A DNA stretch of 64,000 nt, taken from contig NZ_CANLXV010000005.1 in assembly GCF_947495205.1 (NCBI RefSeq), positions 1 through 64,000 on the forward strand, read 5' to 3'. A program made the translations under genes and the position numbers. This DNA comes from an uncultured Polaribacter sp. Lineage in GTDB: Bacteria > Bacteroidota > Bacteroidia > Flavobacteriales > Flavobacteriaceae. Below, piece by piece: positions 36,609 through 45,750 of the stretch. Positions within the stretch are counted from its first letter, which is position 1. Each line of letters opens with the position of its first letter. Under the pieces are notes generated by a model. That model was not told where the DNA came from and did no database searches. It was given only the letters and a program-made list of their open reading frames with translations.

Positions 36609-36642
36609 ATTTTTGATACTATCAAATGATAGTATCAAAAAT
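36609..36642. promoter_or_regulatory. Perfect 16-bp palindrome over the Fic gene start
   Basis: Arms 36609-36624 (core TTTTTGATACTATCA) and 36627-36642 are exact complements separated by AA. The right arm ends inside the ATG at 36641, and a second ATG (36626) lies in the centre. It may be an operator for a dimeric repressor or an RNA hairpin hiding the start codon. Confidence 0.75.
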
Positions 36643-37594
36643 GAAACCACCTTATGAAATAACAACCTCTATTTTAAAGTTAATAACTTCCATTTCTGAA
36701 AAAATAGGAGCAATCAATGCCAATTTATTAAATAAACCATCTCCTAAACTTAGAAAACAGCATAGAATTAAAACTATTTATTCATCATTAAAAATAGAGG
36801 GAAATACACTTACAGAAGCGCAAATTACAGCACTTTTAGAGAACAAAAGAGTTATTGGTCCTAAAAAAGATATTCTAGAAGTTTTAAATGCAATTAAAAT
36901 CTATGAGAATTTAGAAGCATACAAACCTTCTAATGAAAAATCTTTTTTAAAAGCGCATAAAAACTTAATGGAAGGGTTAATTGAAAACGCTGGAAAATAT
37001 AGAAATCAAGGTGTCGGAATTGTAAAAGGTTCTAAAGTTGAACATTTAGCACCACCTTTTGAAAATGTACCCTATTTAATGAAAGATCTTTTTGAATATT
37101 TAAAAAGGTCTAATGAAATTGAATTAATTAAAAGTTGTGTTTTCCATTACGAAATGGAATTTATACATCCTTTTTTAGATGGTAATGGCAGAATGGGAAG
37201 GTTATGGCAAACTTTAATCTTAATGGAAAAACATCCAATCTTTGAGTTTTTACCCTTTGAAACTTTAATTAGTAAAGACCAAGACAAATATTATAAAGCC
37301 TTGGCTGAATCTGATAAATCTGGTAAATCGACTAAATTTATTGAATATATGCTAAATGTAATTGATATTTCAATTGGTGAATTATTAGACTTTAATAATC
37401 GAACGTTAAATGAAAAAGAAAGGTTAAATTATTATGTTTCATTGAATAAAACAGAATTTACAAGAAAAGATTATATGGATATTTTTAAAAACATTTCTTC
37501 TGCAACAGCAAGTAGAGATTTGAAAAAAGGTACTGAACTTGGTTTATTTGAAAAAATAGGAGAAAAAAACAAAACAACGTATCAATTAAAATAA
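36641..37594 (+). CDS. Fic-domain AMPylase-like protein with winged helix
   Basis: A 317-residue Fic protein. The inhibitory-helix motif SLKIEGN (Ser49, Glu53, Gly54) precedes the Fic core (about 100-240) with the complete catalytic motif HPFLDGNGRMGR (176-187), so AMP transfer to a protein target is expected once inhibition is relieved. A winged helix-turn-helix at the C terminus (about 265-317) could bind DNA or a partner. I choose the ATG at 36641 (MKPPYEITTSILKL), which matches the family N terminus; the ATG at 36626 would add five residues encoded by the palindrome. It is a lone gene in the accessory region. Confidence 0.9.
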   Translation: MKPPYEITTSILKLITSISEKIGAINANLLNKPSPKLRKQHRIKTIYSSLKIEGNTLTEAQITALLENKRVIGPKKDILEVLNAIKIYENLEAYKPSNEKSFLKAHKNLMEGLIENAGKYRNQGVGIVKGSKVEHLAPPFENVPYLMKDLFEYLKRSNEIELIKSCVFHYEMEFIHPFLDGNGRMGRLWQTLILMEKHPIFEFLPFETLISKDQDKYYKALAESDKSGKSTKFIEYMLNVIDISIGELLDFNNRTLNEKERLNYYVSLNKTEFTRKDYMDIFKNISSATASRDLKKGTELGLFEKIGEKNKTTYQLK

Positions 37595-37600
37595 CGAAAC

Positions 37601-37706
37601 ACAACACCTTATAAATGTTATTGCTTTTAATGGCTTATTTAAAAAATTCTCGAACACTTTTAATTCAGTAAATATTTATTAATTTTAGGCTAAATCAAAA
37701 AAAAAA
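37601..37706 (+). repeat. Intergenic repeat, copy C (about 105 bases)
   Basis: Starts ACAACACCTTATAAATGTTA, contains TTGCTTTTAATGGCTTATTT, then CACTTTTAATTCAGTAAATA, and ends TTTTAGGCTAAATCAAAA. Related to copies at 36439 and 34298. It starts seven bases after the Fic stop codon; the remaining 106 bases before the next gene contain GAACGTTAATTA. Confidence 0.65.
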
Positions 37707-37812
37707 TGTAAAATAACTTTGTGTTTAATGCAAAAGAAATTTTGTGTGAGACAACCAATTGGATAAATATTGCGTCTATTTAATAAATGAACGTTAATTA
37801 AAAAACCAAAAA

Positions 37813-38613
37813 ATGACGAAATCAAAATTCTGGAATCAACTCGCAATATTCGTAATTACTCTTTTAGCAATTTTAAGCATTAGAGAATACTTTTCTTACC
37901 AACTTATAGAAAAAGGAATTGACTCTTATCAAACTCATACATTTTTGAAGATTGGAGCAAATTTACTTTTAATCTTTGTTTCTTATTATCTAATCAAGCA
38001 AAATGGACTTACCAAAATTTCTGGATTAAAAGGAACGCAAGTTAAGATGTGGTATCTCTTAATATTTCCGCTCGTTTATTTAGTACTGGTAAATGCCATA
38101 TTTATGGACGACCCAAAAATGGATTTACTTTTGCCCAATATTGGTTTACTCGTAATTTATGCAATATCAATTGGACTTTCAGAAGAATTAAGTATTCGTG
38201 GTTTTTTACAATCACACCTAATAAATGAATTTGGAAAAACAAAAAAAAATATAGTGCTATCAATTTTTGTTTCATCATTATTTTTTGGTTTAATCCATTT
38301 CATAAAATTTGACAAAGGAATATATGGGGAATTATCCCAAGTTTGTTTTGCTACTTTTATTGGTGCTATGTTTGGAGCTTTACTGGTTATTACAAAAAGA
38401 CTATATCCATTAGTTATAATTCACGCATTAATAGATTTTGTAGCAAAACTAGACTCTGCAGGAAATCCTATTAAACATAGAATAGCGAATTCGATATCAA
38501 TAGAAAGTGCTGTTTTAACGACATTATTTATTTTGCCGTGTTTGATTTACGCACTATTTCTAATGAAGAAATATAAATTGATTGAACAGGCGAAAATCAA
38601 TAAACACAAATAA
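37813..38613 (+). CDS. CPBP-family intramembrane metalloprotease
   Basis: A 266-residue protein with about seven to eight membrane helices. The CPBP/Abi motifs are present: SEELSIRGFLQ (paired Glu and Arg), FFGLIHFI (His) and IIHALIDFVAK (His). The family (Rce1-like) cuts substrates within the membrane; several act in bacteriocin self-immunity, others in unknown roles. It is the right-most gene of the repeat-linked region and ends four bases before the convergent rluD-like gene, leaving no space for a terminator. Confidence 0.87.
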   Translation: MTKSKFWNQLAIFVITLLAILSIREYFSYQLIEKGIDSYQTHTFLKIGANLLLIFVSYYLIKQNGLTKISGLKGTQVKMWYLLIFPLVYLVLVNAIFMDDPKMDLLLPNIGLLVIYAISIGLSEELSIRGFLQSHLINEFGKTKKNIVLSIFVSSLFFGLIHFIKFDKGIYGELSQVCFATFIGAMFGALLVITKRLYPLVIIHALIDFVAKLDSAGNPIKHRIANSISIESAVLTTLFILPCLIYALFLMKKYKLIEQAKINKHK

Positions 38614-38617
38614 AAAC

Positions 38618-39658
38618 CTACTCCAACTCTATATTTTTAGAATTTTCAGAATACGTTCTCCATTTCTCTAAACACGCTGTTATATCTTTTGGAACTTCAG
38701 AATTAAACTGCATAAACTCACCCGTTTTTGGATGTGTAAAACCCAATGTTTTGGCATGTAAGGCTTGTCTTGGTAAAACTTTAAAACAATTGTGTACAAA
38801 TTGTTTGTACTTGGTAAAAGTAGTTCCTTTTAAAATATCGTTTCCTCCATAACGTTCGTCATTAAAAAGAGTGTGTCCAATATGTTTAAAATGTGCTCTA
38901 ATTTGGTGCGTTCTTCCTGTTTCTAACTTGCATTGTACCAAAGTTACGTATGTTAAACGCTCTAAAACTTTAAAATGTGTAACTGCGTGTTTTCCAAAAT
39001 CACCATCAGGAAAAACAGCCATTTGCAAACGGTTTTTTAAACTTCTACCAATATTTCCTTCTATTCTACCTTCATCTTCTTCTATATTTCCCCAAACTAA
39101 TGCGTAATAAAGTCTTTCTGTAGTTCTGTCATAAAATTGTTTCGATAAATGTGCCATTGCAAATTCGTTTTTTGCAACTACCAATAAACCACTAGTATCT
39201 TTATCTATTCTATGCACCAAACCTGGCCTTTCGTTAGAATTTGTTGGTAAATTTTCTATGTGATGTATTAAGCCATTTACCAAAGTTCCAGAATAATTTC
39301 CATGTCCTGGATGTACAACCATACCTGCTGGTTTATTTACTACAATTACAGTATCATCTTCAAAAACAATATCTAAAGGAATAGCTTCTGCAACTAATAA
39401 ATTTTCTGCTGGCGGATAAGACAACACAACACGAACTACATCTTTTGGTTTTACTTTATGATTTGATTTTACAGCAACATCATTTACCAAAACATTACCT
39501 GCTTTTGCGGCTTGTTGTACTTTATTTCTAGTAGCATTTTCAACAAAATTCATTAAAAATTTATCTACACGCAAAGGCTCTTGTCCATCACTTGCCACAA
39601 ATTTATAATGTTCATATAAATCGTCGTTTTCTATTTCTTGATTTTTATTTTCTTGCAA
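38618..39658 (-). CDS. rluD: RluD-type large-subunit rRNA pseudouridine synthase
   Basis: A 346-residue RNA-modifying enzyme. An S4 RNA-binding domain (about 25-90, LRVDKFLMNFVENATRNKVQ) precedes the RluA-family catalytic domain with the active Asp in LVHRIDKDTSGLLVVAK and the family motif GRTHQIRAHFKHIGH. RluD modifies helix 69 of 23S rRNA. No ATG is available near the expected N terminus; the TTG at 39658 gives a normal-length protein. The PASTA gene lies just upstream (66 bases) and is likely in the same unit. Confidence 0.88.
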   Translation of the reverse strand: MQENKNQEIENDDLYEHYKFVASDGQEPLRVDKFLMNFVENATRNKVQQAAKAGNVLVNDVAVKSNHKVKPKDVVRVVLSYPPAENLLVAEAIPLDIVFEDDTVIVVNKPAGMVVHPGHGNYSGTLVNGLIHHIENLPTNSNERPGLVHRIDKDTSGLLVVAKNEFAMAHLSKQFYDRTTERLYYALVWGNIEEDEGRIEGNIGRSLKNRLQMAVFPDGDFGKHAVTHFKVLERLTYVTLVQCKLETGRTHQIRAHFKHIGHTLFNDERYGGNDILKGTTFTKYKQFVHNCFKVLPRQALHAKTLGFTHPKTGEFMQFNSEVPKDITACLEKWRTYSENSKNIELE

Positions 39659-39724
39659 AATGCTTACTTTCTTAAACTATTTATATTTCTCTCAACCTTC
39701 ATACTTCCAACTTCACGCTTTCAA

Positions 39725-40282
39725 CTACCTCCCTTTGCCATCACCTAAAACCAAATCTACAATAGAATTTAGTGGTAACTTATCACCTTCATTTACAATT
39801 TTACCATTAAAACGCAAACCTCTTACTACATCTTTACCAATGTCATTTACATAAGTATAATTTATGCCCACATTTAAACCCATTGCTCTTAACTGAGAAC
39901 TGGCTTGTCTTTTGGTTCTACCATTTAAATTTGGTATGGTAATATCTCTGTATTTAGACGGGTTTAAGGTTAAATAAATTTTACGTTTTTCCTTTACAAA
40001 ATCTCCTGCTACTGGTGTTTGTTCTATAACAGATTTTTTAGGATAATCTGGGTTATAACTAGCACTATCTATAATTTTATAACTTAAATTAAGTTCGTTC
40101 AATTTTCTATCTACTTCATTTAAAGACATTTTTTGCAAATCTGGTACTTGTATTTTTTGATTATGATTGGTAGTAATGCCCAACCAATATTGCAATGCAA
40201 ATACAAAAATTAGCAAACCAATAACAGCAATAGCAATTTGTATAAAAAAAGTTTTACTTTTTAAAAACTGAAACAAACTCAT
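39725..40282 (-). CDS. PASTA-domain single-pass membrane protein
   Basis: A 185-residue protein with one N-terminal membrane helix (about 12-32, FIQIAIAVIGLLIFVFALQ) and two PASTA domains in the periplasm (about 40-107 with VPDLQKMSLNEVDRKL; about 112-183 with IPNLNGRTKRQASSQLRAMG). PASTA domains bind peptidoglycan stem peptides or beta-lactams. Here they are not fused to a kinase or penicillin-binding protein, as is common in Bacteroidota. Divergent from ddl, which makes a peptidoglycan precursor; the shared upstream region fits joint cell-wall roles. Confidence 0.88.
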   Translation of the reverse strand: MSLFQFLKSKTFFIQIAIAVIGLLIFVFALQYWLGITTNHNQKIQVPDLQKMSLNEVDRKLNELNLSYKIIDSASYNPDYPKKSVIEQTPVAGDFVKEKRKIYLTLNPSKYRDITIPNLNGRTKRQASSQLRAMGLNVGINYTYVNDIGKDVVRGLRFNGKIVNEGDKLPLNSIVDLVLGDGKGR

Positions 40283-40348
40283 TCTTAGATATTTTTAACA
40301 CTACAAATATATAAAAAGTAAACGTTGCTGTTTCTATTTATATTTTGA

Positions 40349-40356
40349 TAAATTTG
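40349..40356 (+). promoter_or_regulatory. TAnnTTTG box upstream of ddl
   Basis: TAAATTTG, with TTG 21 bases upstream (40325-40327), sits 20 bases before the ddl ATG. Spacing is slightly longer than usual. Confidence 0.5.
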
Positions 40357-40375
40357 TTTTATTATTTTTACCAAA

Positions 40376-41350
40376 ATGAAGAAAAATATTGCCATTGCAA
40401 TGGGTGGTTATTCATCCGAAAAAGACATTTCTATAAAAAGCGGAAATGTAGTTTATAAAAATTTAAATCCTAAAAAATATAATGCATACAAAGTATTACT
40501 TTTAAAGGAGAAATGGGTAGCTTTAGATGCAACTGAAAATGAATATGTAATTGATAAAAACGATTTTTCCTTTATTATAAACGGAAAAAAAATTAATTTT
40601 GATTGTGTTTTTAATGCCATACATGGTGCTCCTGGAGAAAATGGACAATTATTAGCCTATTTTAACCTTATTAACTTAAAACACACTTCTGCCCCATTTT
40701 ATCAAATGGCACTAACCTTTAATAAAAGAGATACTTTAAGTGCTGTGAAAGCTTATGGAATACAAACGGCAACTTCTATTTATTTGAATAAAGGCGATAA
40801 AATAAACCTAGATGCTATTATAACAAAAGTAGGTTTACCTTGTTTTATAAAACCAAATAATGCAGGCTCTAGCTATGGAATTTCTAAAGCGCATAGTAAA
40901 GATGCTGTTTTACCTGCCATAGAAAAGGCGTATAAAGAAGATTCAGAAATTTTAATAGAATCTTTTTTAGAAGGTACAGAAGTCTCTGTTGGTGTGATTC
41001 AATATAAAGGAAAAATTAAAGTTTTGCCAATTACAGAAATTGTTTCTGAGAACGATTTTTTTGATTATGAAGCCAAATATGAAGGAAAATCCCAAGAAAT
41101 TACACCCGCAAGAATTAGCAGTATTCAGCAAGAAAAAGTAGAAAAAACAGCCAAAAAAGTATACGAAGTTTTAAATATGACTGGTTTTTCTAGAGCTGAA
41201 TATATTTTTGTAAATGATGAACCTTTTTTCTTAGAAATAAATACAGTACCTGGTTTAACCGAAGAAAGTATTTTGCCACAACAAGCACAAAAAGCAGGTA
41301 TTTCTTTAGAGGAGTTGTTTGACAATGCTATTGAAGAAAGTTTGAGTTAA
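40376..41350 (+). CDS. ddl: D-alanine--D-alanine ligase
   Basis: A 324-residue ATP-grasp enzyme that joins two D-Ala for peptidoglycan precursors in the cytoplasm. Motifs: AMGGYSSEKDISIKSG at the start, the Gly-rich loop with GLPCFIKPNNAGSSYGISK, and the metal and D-Ala site FFLEINTVPGLTEESILPQ. Normal length. It is divergent from the PASTA gene and followed by coaD after 135 bases. Confidence 0.93.
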   Translation: MKKNIAIAMGGYSSEKDISIKSGNVVYKNLNPKKYNAYKVLLLKEKWVALDATENEYVIDKNDFSFIINGKKINFDCVFNAIHGAPGENGQLLAYFNLINLKHTSAPFYQMALTFNKRDTLSAVKAYGIQTATSIYLNKGDKINLDAIITKVGLPCFIKPNNAGSSYGISKAHSKDAVLPAIEKAYKEDSEILIESFLEGTEVSVGVIQYKGKIKVLPITEIVSENDFFDYEAKYEGKSQEITPARISSIQQEKVEKTAKKVYEVLNMTGFSRAEYIFVNDEPFFLEINTVPGLTEESILPQQAQKAGISLEELFDNAIEESLS

Positions 41351-41485
41351 GTTGGAAGTTGGATAAGTAATTTAAAATTATACCAGAAAACATCAAAATT
41401 TAGAGAAGCTATTGAAAAATAATTTTTAAAATTCTAAAAATTCTGTTTTGTAATTAAATAAGACAAAAAAGTAAAAGCATAATTT

Positions 41486-41941
41486 ATGAAAAGAGCAATA
41501 TTTCCAGGATCTTTTGATCCATTAACTTTAGGACATTATGATATTATAGAAAGAGGTGTAAAGCTTTTTGACGAACTAATTATTGCTATTGGTGTTAATT
41601 CCAGTAAAAAATACATGTTTTCTTTAGAAGAACGTAAAAAATTTATAGCAGAATCTTTTAAAGACAATCCTAAAATTAAAGTAGTTACTTACCAAGGTTT
41701 AACAGTAGATTTTTGTAAAAAAAATAATGTAGATTTTATATTTAGAGGCCTTAGAAATCCTGCAGATTTCGAATTTGAAAAAGCAATAGCACACACAAAT
41801 AGAGATTTAGCACCAGTAGAAACTGTGTTTTTATTAACAGCTGCAAGTACTTCTTACATCTCTTCTTCTATTGTAAGAGACGTTATTAGAAATAATGGAG
41901 ATTATACCAAACTAGTTCCTAAAGCAGTGCGCGTTAAATAA
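41486..41941 (+). CDS. coaD: Phosphopantetheine adenylyltransferase
   Basis: A 151-residue nucleotidyltransferase, the fourth step of coenzyme A synthesis. It has the T/HxGH motif in FPGSFDPLTLGHYDII and the second signature TSYISSSIVRDVI. Residues for phosphopantetheine binding (FIFRGLRNPADFEFE) are intact. The next gene starts six bases after its stop, suggesting co-transcription with the two lipoproteins that follow. Confidence 0.94.
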   Translation: MKRAIFPGSFDPLTLGHYDIIERGVKLFDELIIAIGVNSSKKYMFSLEERKKFIAESFKDNPKIKVVTYQGLTVDFCKKNNVDFIFRGLRNPADFEFEKAIAHTNRDLAPVETVFLLTAASTSYISSSIVRDVIRNNGDYTKLVPKAVRVK

Positions 41942-41947
41942 TTAAGA

Positions 41948-43690
41948 ATGAAAAAAACACTATTTTTAGTACTTACTATTTTTATTATTTCTTGCAATTC
42001 TAAAACGGAAAGTGAAGTTGATTTTACCACAATTTTCGAAAAATCTAACGGAAAAGAAACGCCAGAATACAAAGATGTAATTTCTTATTATGAAGATTTG
42101 GCGAAAGAGTATTCGCAAATATCTTTGTTTTCTTTTGGTCAAACAGATGCTGGTAAACCTTTACATTTAGTTGTTTTTAATAGTAATGCTATTTTTAATG
42201 TTGATGAAATTACGAAATCTACAAAAAATAGAATTTTAATAAATAATGGCATTCACCCAGGAGAATCAGATGGTATTGATGCCTCTATGTTGCTTTTAAG
42301 AGATATTGTACAAAATGATTCGCTTCAAAAAAAGTATAAAAACACTTTAATTGCAGTAATTCCTGTTTACAATATAGGTGGTGCTTTAAATAGAAATTCA
42401 CACACAAGAGCCAACCAAAATGGTCCTGTTTCTTATGGCTTTAGAGGAAACGCTAGAAATTATGATTTAAACCGAGATTTTATCAAACAAGATACCAAGA
42501 ATGCAGCCGCTTTTGCAGAAATATTTCACACGGTAAATCCAGATGTTTTTATAGACAATCATGTTAGTAATGGTGCAGATTATCAATATGCTATTACGCA
42601 TCTGTTTACACAACATAACAAGTTGGGTGGCAATTTAGGTGCATTTTTAGAAAATGAAATGCGGCCACAAATAGAAAAGTCTTTAGAAGAGAAAAACATT
42701 TTAATTACGCCTTATGTAAATGTTTGGGGCACTACACCAGAAAAAGGATTTTCTCAATTTTTGGACTCACCAAGATATTCTACAGGATACACAACTTTGT
42801 TTCACACACTGGGTTTAATGGTAGAAACACACATGCTTAAACCTTATAAAATACGTGTTGAACAAACGTATCAATTAATGCTATCTGCCTTTGATTTTAC
42901 TGAAAACAATTCAGCAAAAATTAAAGAATTACGTAAAAATGCTGTTGCTGAACTCTTAGCAGAAAAAAGTTACGCAATTGCTTTTAAAGAAGATAAAGAA
43001 AACCCAACAAAATTGCAATTTAAAGGTTATGAAGCTCAAACTTTAGAGAGCAAAGTTACCAATGGAAGACGCTTATTTTACGATACAACTAAACCATTTA
43101 CGAAAGCAACAAATTATTACAACAATTTTATAGCTACAAAAGAAATAGACATACCAAAAGCTTATATTTTAAAACAAGGTTGGCACAAAATTGTAGAAAG
43201 ATTAGATAATAATAAAATTGAATATACGCGTTTAAAAAAAGATACTAGTCTTATGGTTGAAACAAACCATATTGCAGATTTTAAAACAAGAACTGCGCCT
43301 TATGAAGGGCATTATTTGCATTACAACACCAGTATTACAAAAAGTAAAAAAGAAATTCATTTTAAAGCAGGAGATTTGTATATTTCTACAAACCAAAAAG
43401 GTGTTAGATATCTGTTAGAAACTTTAGAAACAGAGGCTACTGATTCTTTTTTTAATTGGAATTTTTTTGATACTATTTTACAGCAAAAAGAAGGTTATTC
43501 TGCATATGTTTTTGAAGATATTGCTGAAAAAATTCTGCTAGAAAATACTTCAATAAAAGCAAAATTTGAAGAAAAAATGAAAGATGATTCTTTTGCTAAA
43601 AGCGCAAGTGCTCAATTAGATTTTATTTATAAAAATTCACCTTATTACGAATCTGCACATTTACAATTACCAATTTATAAAATTTATTAA
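41948..43690 (+). CDS. M14-family zinc carboxypeptidase lipoprotein
   Basis: A 580-residue protein with a lipoprotein signal (Cys in FIISCNSK). The M14 core carries the zinc motif INNGIHPGESDGIDA (HxxE) and the later His in IDNHVSNGADYQ; Asn/Arg-rich RNYDLNRDFIK fits the substrate site. It would trim peptides in the periplasm or on the surface. The C-terminal third is an extra domain. Its TAA overlaps the ATG of the lactonase gene by one base, so the two are translationally coupled. Confidence 0.87.
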   Translation: MKKTLFLVLTIFIISCNSKTESEVDFTTIFEKSNGKETPEYKDVISYYEDLAKEYSQISLFSFGQTDAGKPLHLVVFNSNAIFNVDEITKSTKNRILINNGIHPGESDGIDASMLLLRDIVQNDSLQKKYKNTLIAVIPVYNIGGALNRNSHTRANQNGPVSYGFRGNARNYDLNRDFIKQDTKNAAAFAEIFHTVNPDVFIDNHVSNGADYQYAITHLFTQHNKLGGNLGAFLENEMRPQIEKSLEEKNILITPYVNVWGTTPEKGFSQFLDSPRYSTGYTTLFHTLGLMVETHMLKPYKIRVEQTYQLMLSAFDFTENNSAKIKELRKNAVAELLAEKSYAIAFKEDKENPTKLQFKGYEAQTLESKVTNGRRLFYDTTKPFTKATNYYNNFIATKEIDIPKAYILKQGWHKIVERLDNNKIEYTRLKKDTSLMVETNHIADFKTRTAPYEGHYLHYNTSITKSKKEIHFKAGDLYISTNQKGVRYLLETLETEATDSFFNWNFFDTILQQKEGYSAYVFEDIAEKILLENTSIKAKFEEKMKDDSFAKSASAQLDFIYKNSPYYESAHLQLPIYKIY

Positions 43691-44787
43691 TGAAATATTT
43701 TACCACATTTATACTACTAATTGCATTTTTTGGATGTAAGCAAGAAAAAGAGACAATGAACACAGCACAAACTTTTTACGTAGGTACTTACACCAAAAAG
43801 GACAGCAAAGGTATTTATAAATACGGCTTATCTAAAGCAGGAAAATTAAGCAAAATTGGCTTACAAGCAACTATTGTAAATCCTACTTTTTTAGTAAAAT
43901 CTAACGATAAAAAATCATTATTTGTTATTGGTGAAACAGATAAAAATGGTGTTGGATTTATCCGTTCTTTTAAAATTGAAAAAGATTCTTTAACACAAAT
44001 AAGTAAAGAAAAAACTGGTGGTGCAGGACCTTGTTTTGTTGGTATAAATAAAGATAATTACATTGTCACCGCCAATTATAGAGCAGGCACTGTTGGTTTA
44101 CTAAAAACAGATACAAATGGTAAATTAAGTAAATTATTAGATGTACAACAACATTTTGGTAAAGGCACCACAGAAAGACAAAAAGCACCTCATGCACATT
44201 CTGCTTGGTTTCATCCAGCAAAAAAAGAAGTAATTTCTATAGATTTAGGAACCAATGAAATTTGGTTTTCTAAAATTGAAAATGACAAATTTACATTTAC
44301 AGCGCAACAAAAATTGGCAATGCCAATAGGTTCAGGTCCAAGACACTTAACCTTTCATCCTAACAAAAAATGGATGTATGTTTTAAATGAATTAGGAAAT
44401 ACCGTTTCTCTAGTAAAAGAAAACAACGGAAAATATTTTGTAGAAAGTACCATTACTACATTACCAGCAGATTTTACTGAATTTAGCAAATCTGCAGATA
44501 TTCATATTACAAAAGATGGTAAATTTTTATACGCCTCTAATCGTGGGCATCAATCTATTGCTATTTTTGAAGTAAACAAAGAAAACGGGTCTTTAAAAAC
44601 CATTGGATATGAAAATGTTAGAGGCGATCACCCAAGAAACTTTTCTTTATCGCCAAATGAAGATTTCTTAATTGTTGCAAACCAAAATACAGATAATATT
44701 ATTTCTTTTAAAAGAGATGAAAAAACAGGTAATTTAACTTTTGTAGATGAGATTAAAGCACCAATGCCAGTTTGTATTTTATTTTAA
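43690..44787 (+). CDS. Lactonase-family beta-propeller lipoprotein (Pgl-like)
   Basis: A 365-residue lipoprotein (Cys in IAFFGCKQEK) made of seven-bladed propeller repeats, the lactonase family related to 6-phosphogluconolactonase YbhE. Markers include FYVGTYTKKDSKGIYKY, PHAHSAWFHP and GSGPRHLTFHPNKKWMYVLN. The lipoprotein signal places it outside the cytoplasm, so a true pentose-phosphate role is doubtful; sugar lactones or other esters are likelier. Start overlaps the M14 stop. Confidence 0.86.
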   Translation: MKYFTTFILLIAFFGCKQEKETMNTAQTFYVGTYTKKDSKGIYKYGLSKAGKLSKIGLQATIVNPTFLVKSNDKKSLFVIGETDKNGVGFIRSFKIEKDSLTQISKEKTGGAGPCFVGINKDNYIVTANYRAGTVGLLKTDTNGKLSKLLDVQQHFGKGTTERQKAPHAHSAWFHPAKKEVISIDLGTNEIWFSKIENDKFTFTAQQKLAMPIGSGPRHLTFHPNKKWMYVLNELGNTVSLVKENNGKYFVESTITTLPADFTEFSKSADIHITKDGKFLYASNRGHQSIAIFEVNKENGSLKTIGYENVRGDHPRNFSLSPNEDFLIVANQNTDNIISFKRDEKTGNLTFVDEIKAPMPVCILF

Positions 44788-44930
44788 AAATTACTATTTC
44801 AATTGAAAAGCGATTTGTAGAAACTTATGCTTTATGCAATATTATTACCTGAATTACTATAATTAATGGGAATTTTAATTCTTAAATTCGCTTTAATTTT
44901 TAACAAAAATTGCTGTAATTCATATAGAAG

Positions 44931-45368
44931 TTATCTAATTTTATCTAATAAATCACTTAACATTAGCGCTTCTAAATCGGTTAATTTGTCTAAAAAAGAT
45001 AAGTTTTTATTTTTATCTATATTAGTAAGTAATGCCAAGCCTTGTTTAGATATTTGTACATAAACTACGCGCCTATCATGTTCGCTGCGTGTTCTTTCTA
45101 TTAAGTTTTTATCACACAATTTATCCATTAAACGTGTTGCGTTAGGCGCTCTTTCTATCATTCGATCTTTTACAACTTGCACCTTAACTGTTTTTTTTGC
45201 GCCTCTTAAAATTCTAAGAATATTGTATTGTTGTGGCGAAATACCATAAGGTTTAAAAAACTCATTTTCTTTACTGCTCAACCAATTGGCTGTATATTTT
45301 AAGTTGATTAAAGCTTTTAACTTATCACTTTTAAAAGTAGATTTTATGTCTTTAGATATATCTCCCAT
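44931..45368 (-). CDS. MarR-family transcriptional regulator
   Basis: A 145-residue winged-helix regulator. Core motif ISPQQYNILRILRGAKKTVKVQVV leads into the recognition helix and the wing with ERTRSEHDRRVVYVQISKQG. The only Cys is in DKLCDKNL within the winged helix, not at the N-terminal position of OhrR peroxide sensors. It lies downstream of, and on the same strand as, the DoxX/OsmC/flavin-reductase/glutaredoxin-like cluster, and may control it in response to reactive compounds (inference). Confidence 0.88.
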   Translation of the reverse strand: MGDISKDIKSTFKSDKLKALINLKYTANWLSSKENEFFKPYGISPQQYNILRILRGAKKTVKVQVVKDRMIERAPNATRLMDKLCDKNLIERTRSEHDRRVVYVQISKQGLALLTNIDKNKNLSFLDKLTDLEALMLSDLLDKIR

Positions 45369-45498
45369 ATCTTATTTAAATGTTGGGTTTTTGTTTTATA
45401 CATCCTTAAAAAAAATACGAAACCAAAATAACTGTTGTTAAAAATTATCTATTGTCAGTTTTGGGTTGTATTTGATTTCTTTTTCTAAAATTAAAAAA

Positions 45499-45747
45499 CT
45501 ACGCTCTTAACTTTAAATCTTGCATTATTTTATTGAATTCTTCTGTTGTAGGTGTTAAAAAAACTTGGTCATCTACAAACAAGGTTGGGTATTTTGCAAT
45601 GCCATTGTAAAGTGTTTTACTATGTTCTCTGGCATCAACATCTTTAGAAATGTCTCTATAAACATAAGGAACATCTGTAGAATTTAAGAAATTTTTAAAT
45701 GCAACTGTATATGCATGCCCTTGTTTACCATATAAAACTATTTTCAT
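45499..45747 (-). CDS. Glutaredoxin-fold protein without the active-site cysteines
   Basis: An 82-residue protein with the strand-helix order of glutaredoxin (MKIVLYGKQGHAYTVAF at the start, KYPTLFVDDQVFLTP with the cis-Pro region). The CPYC position reads GHAYT, so no catalytic Cys is present and classic thiol reduction is impossible. It follows the flavin reductase gene by three bases. It may be a partner or binding subunit in the same stress pathway. Similar Cys-free versions may exist in relatives. Confidence 0.7.
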   Translation of the reverse strand: MKIVLYGKQGHAYTVAFKNFLNSTDVPYVYRDISKDVDAREHSKTLYNGIAKYPTLFVDDQVFLTPTTEEFNKIMQDLKLRA

Positions 45748-45750
45748 ATT

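Noticed and set aside
37595..37812. True integron attC site after the Fic gene
   Set aside because: GAACGTTAATTA recalls the core GTTRRRY but does not match it, and no integron integrase is in the window.
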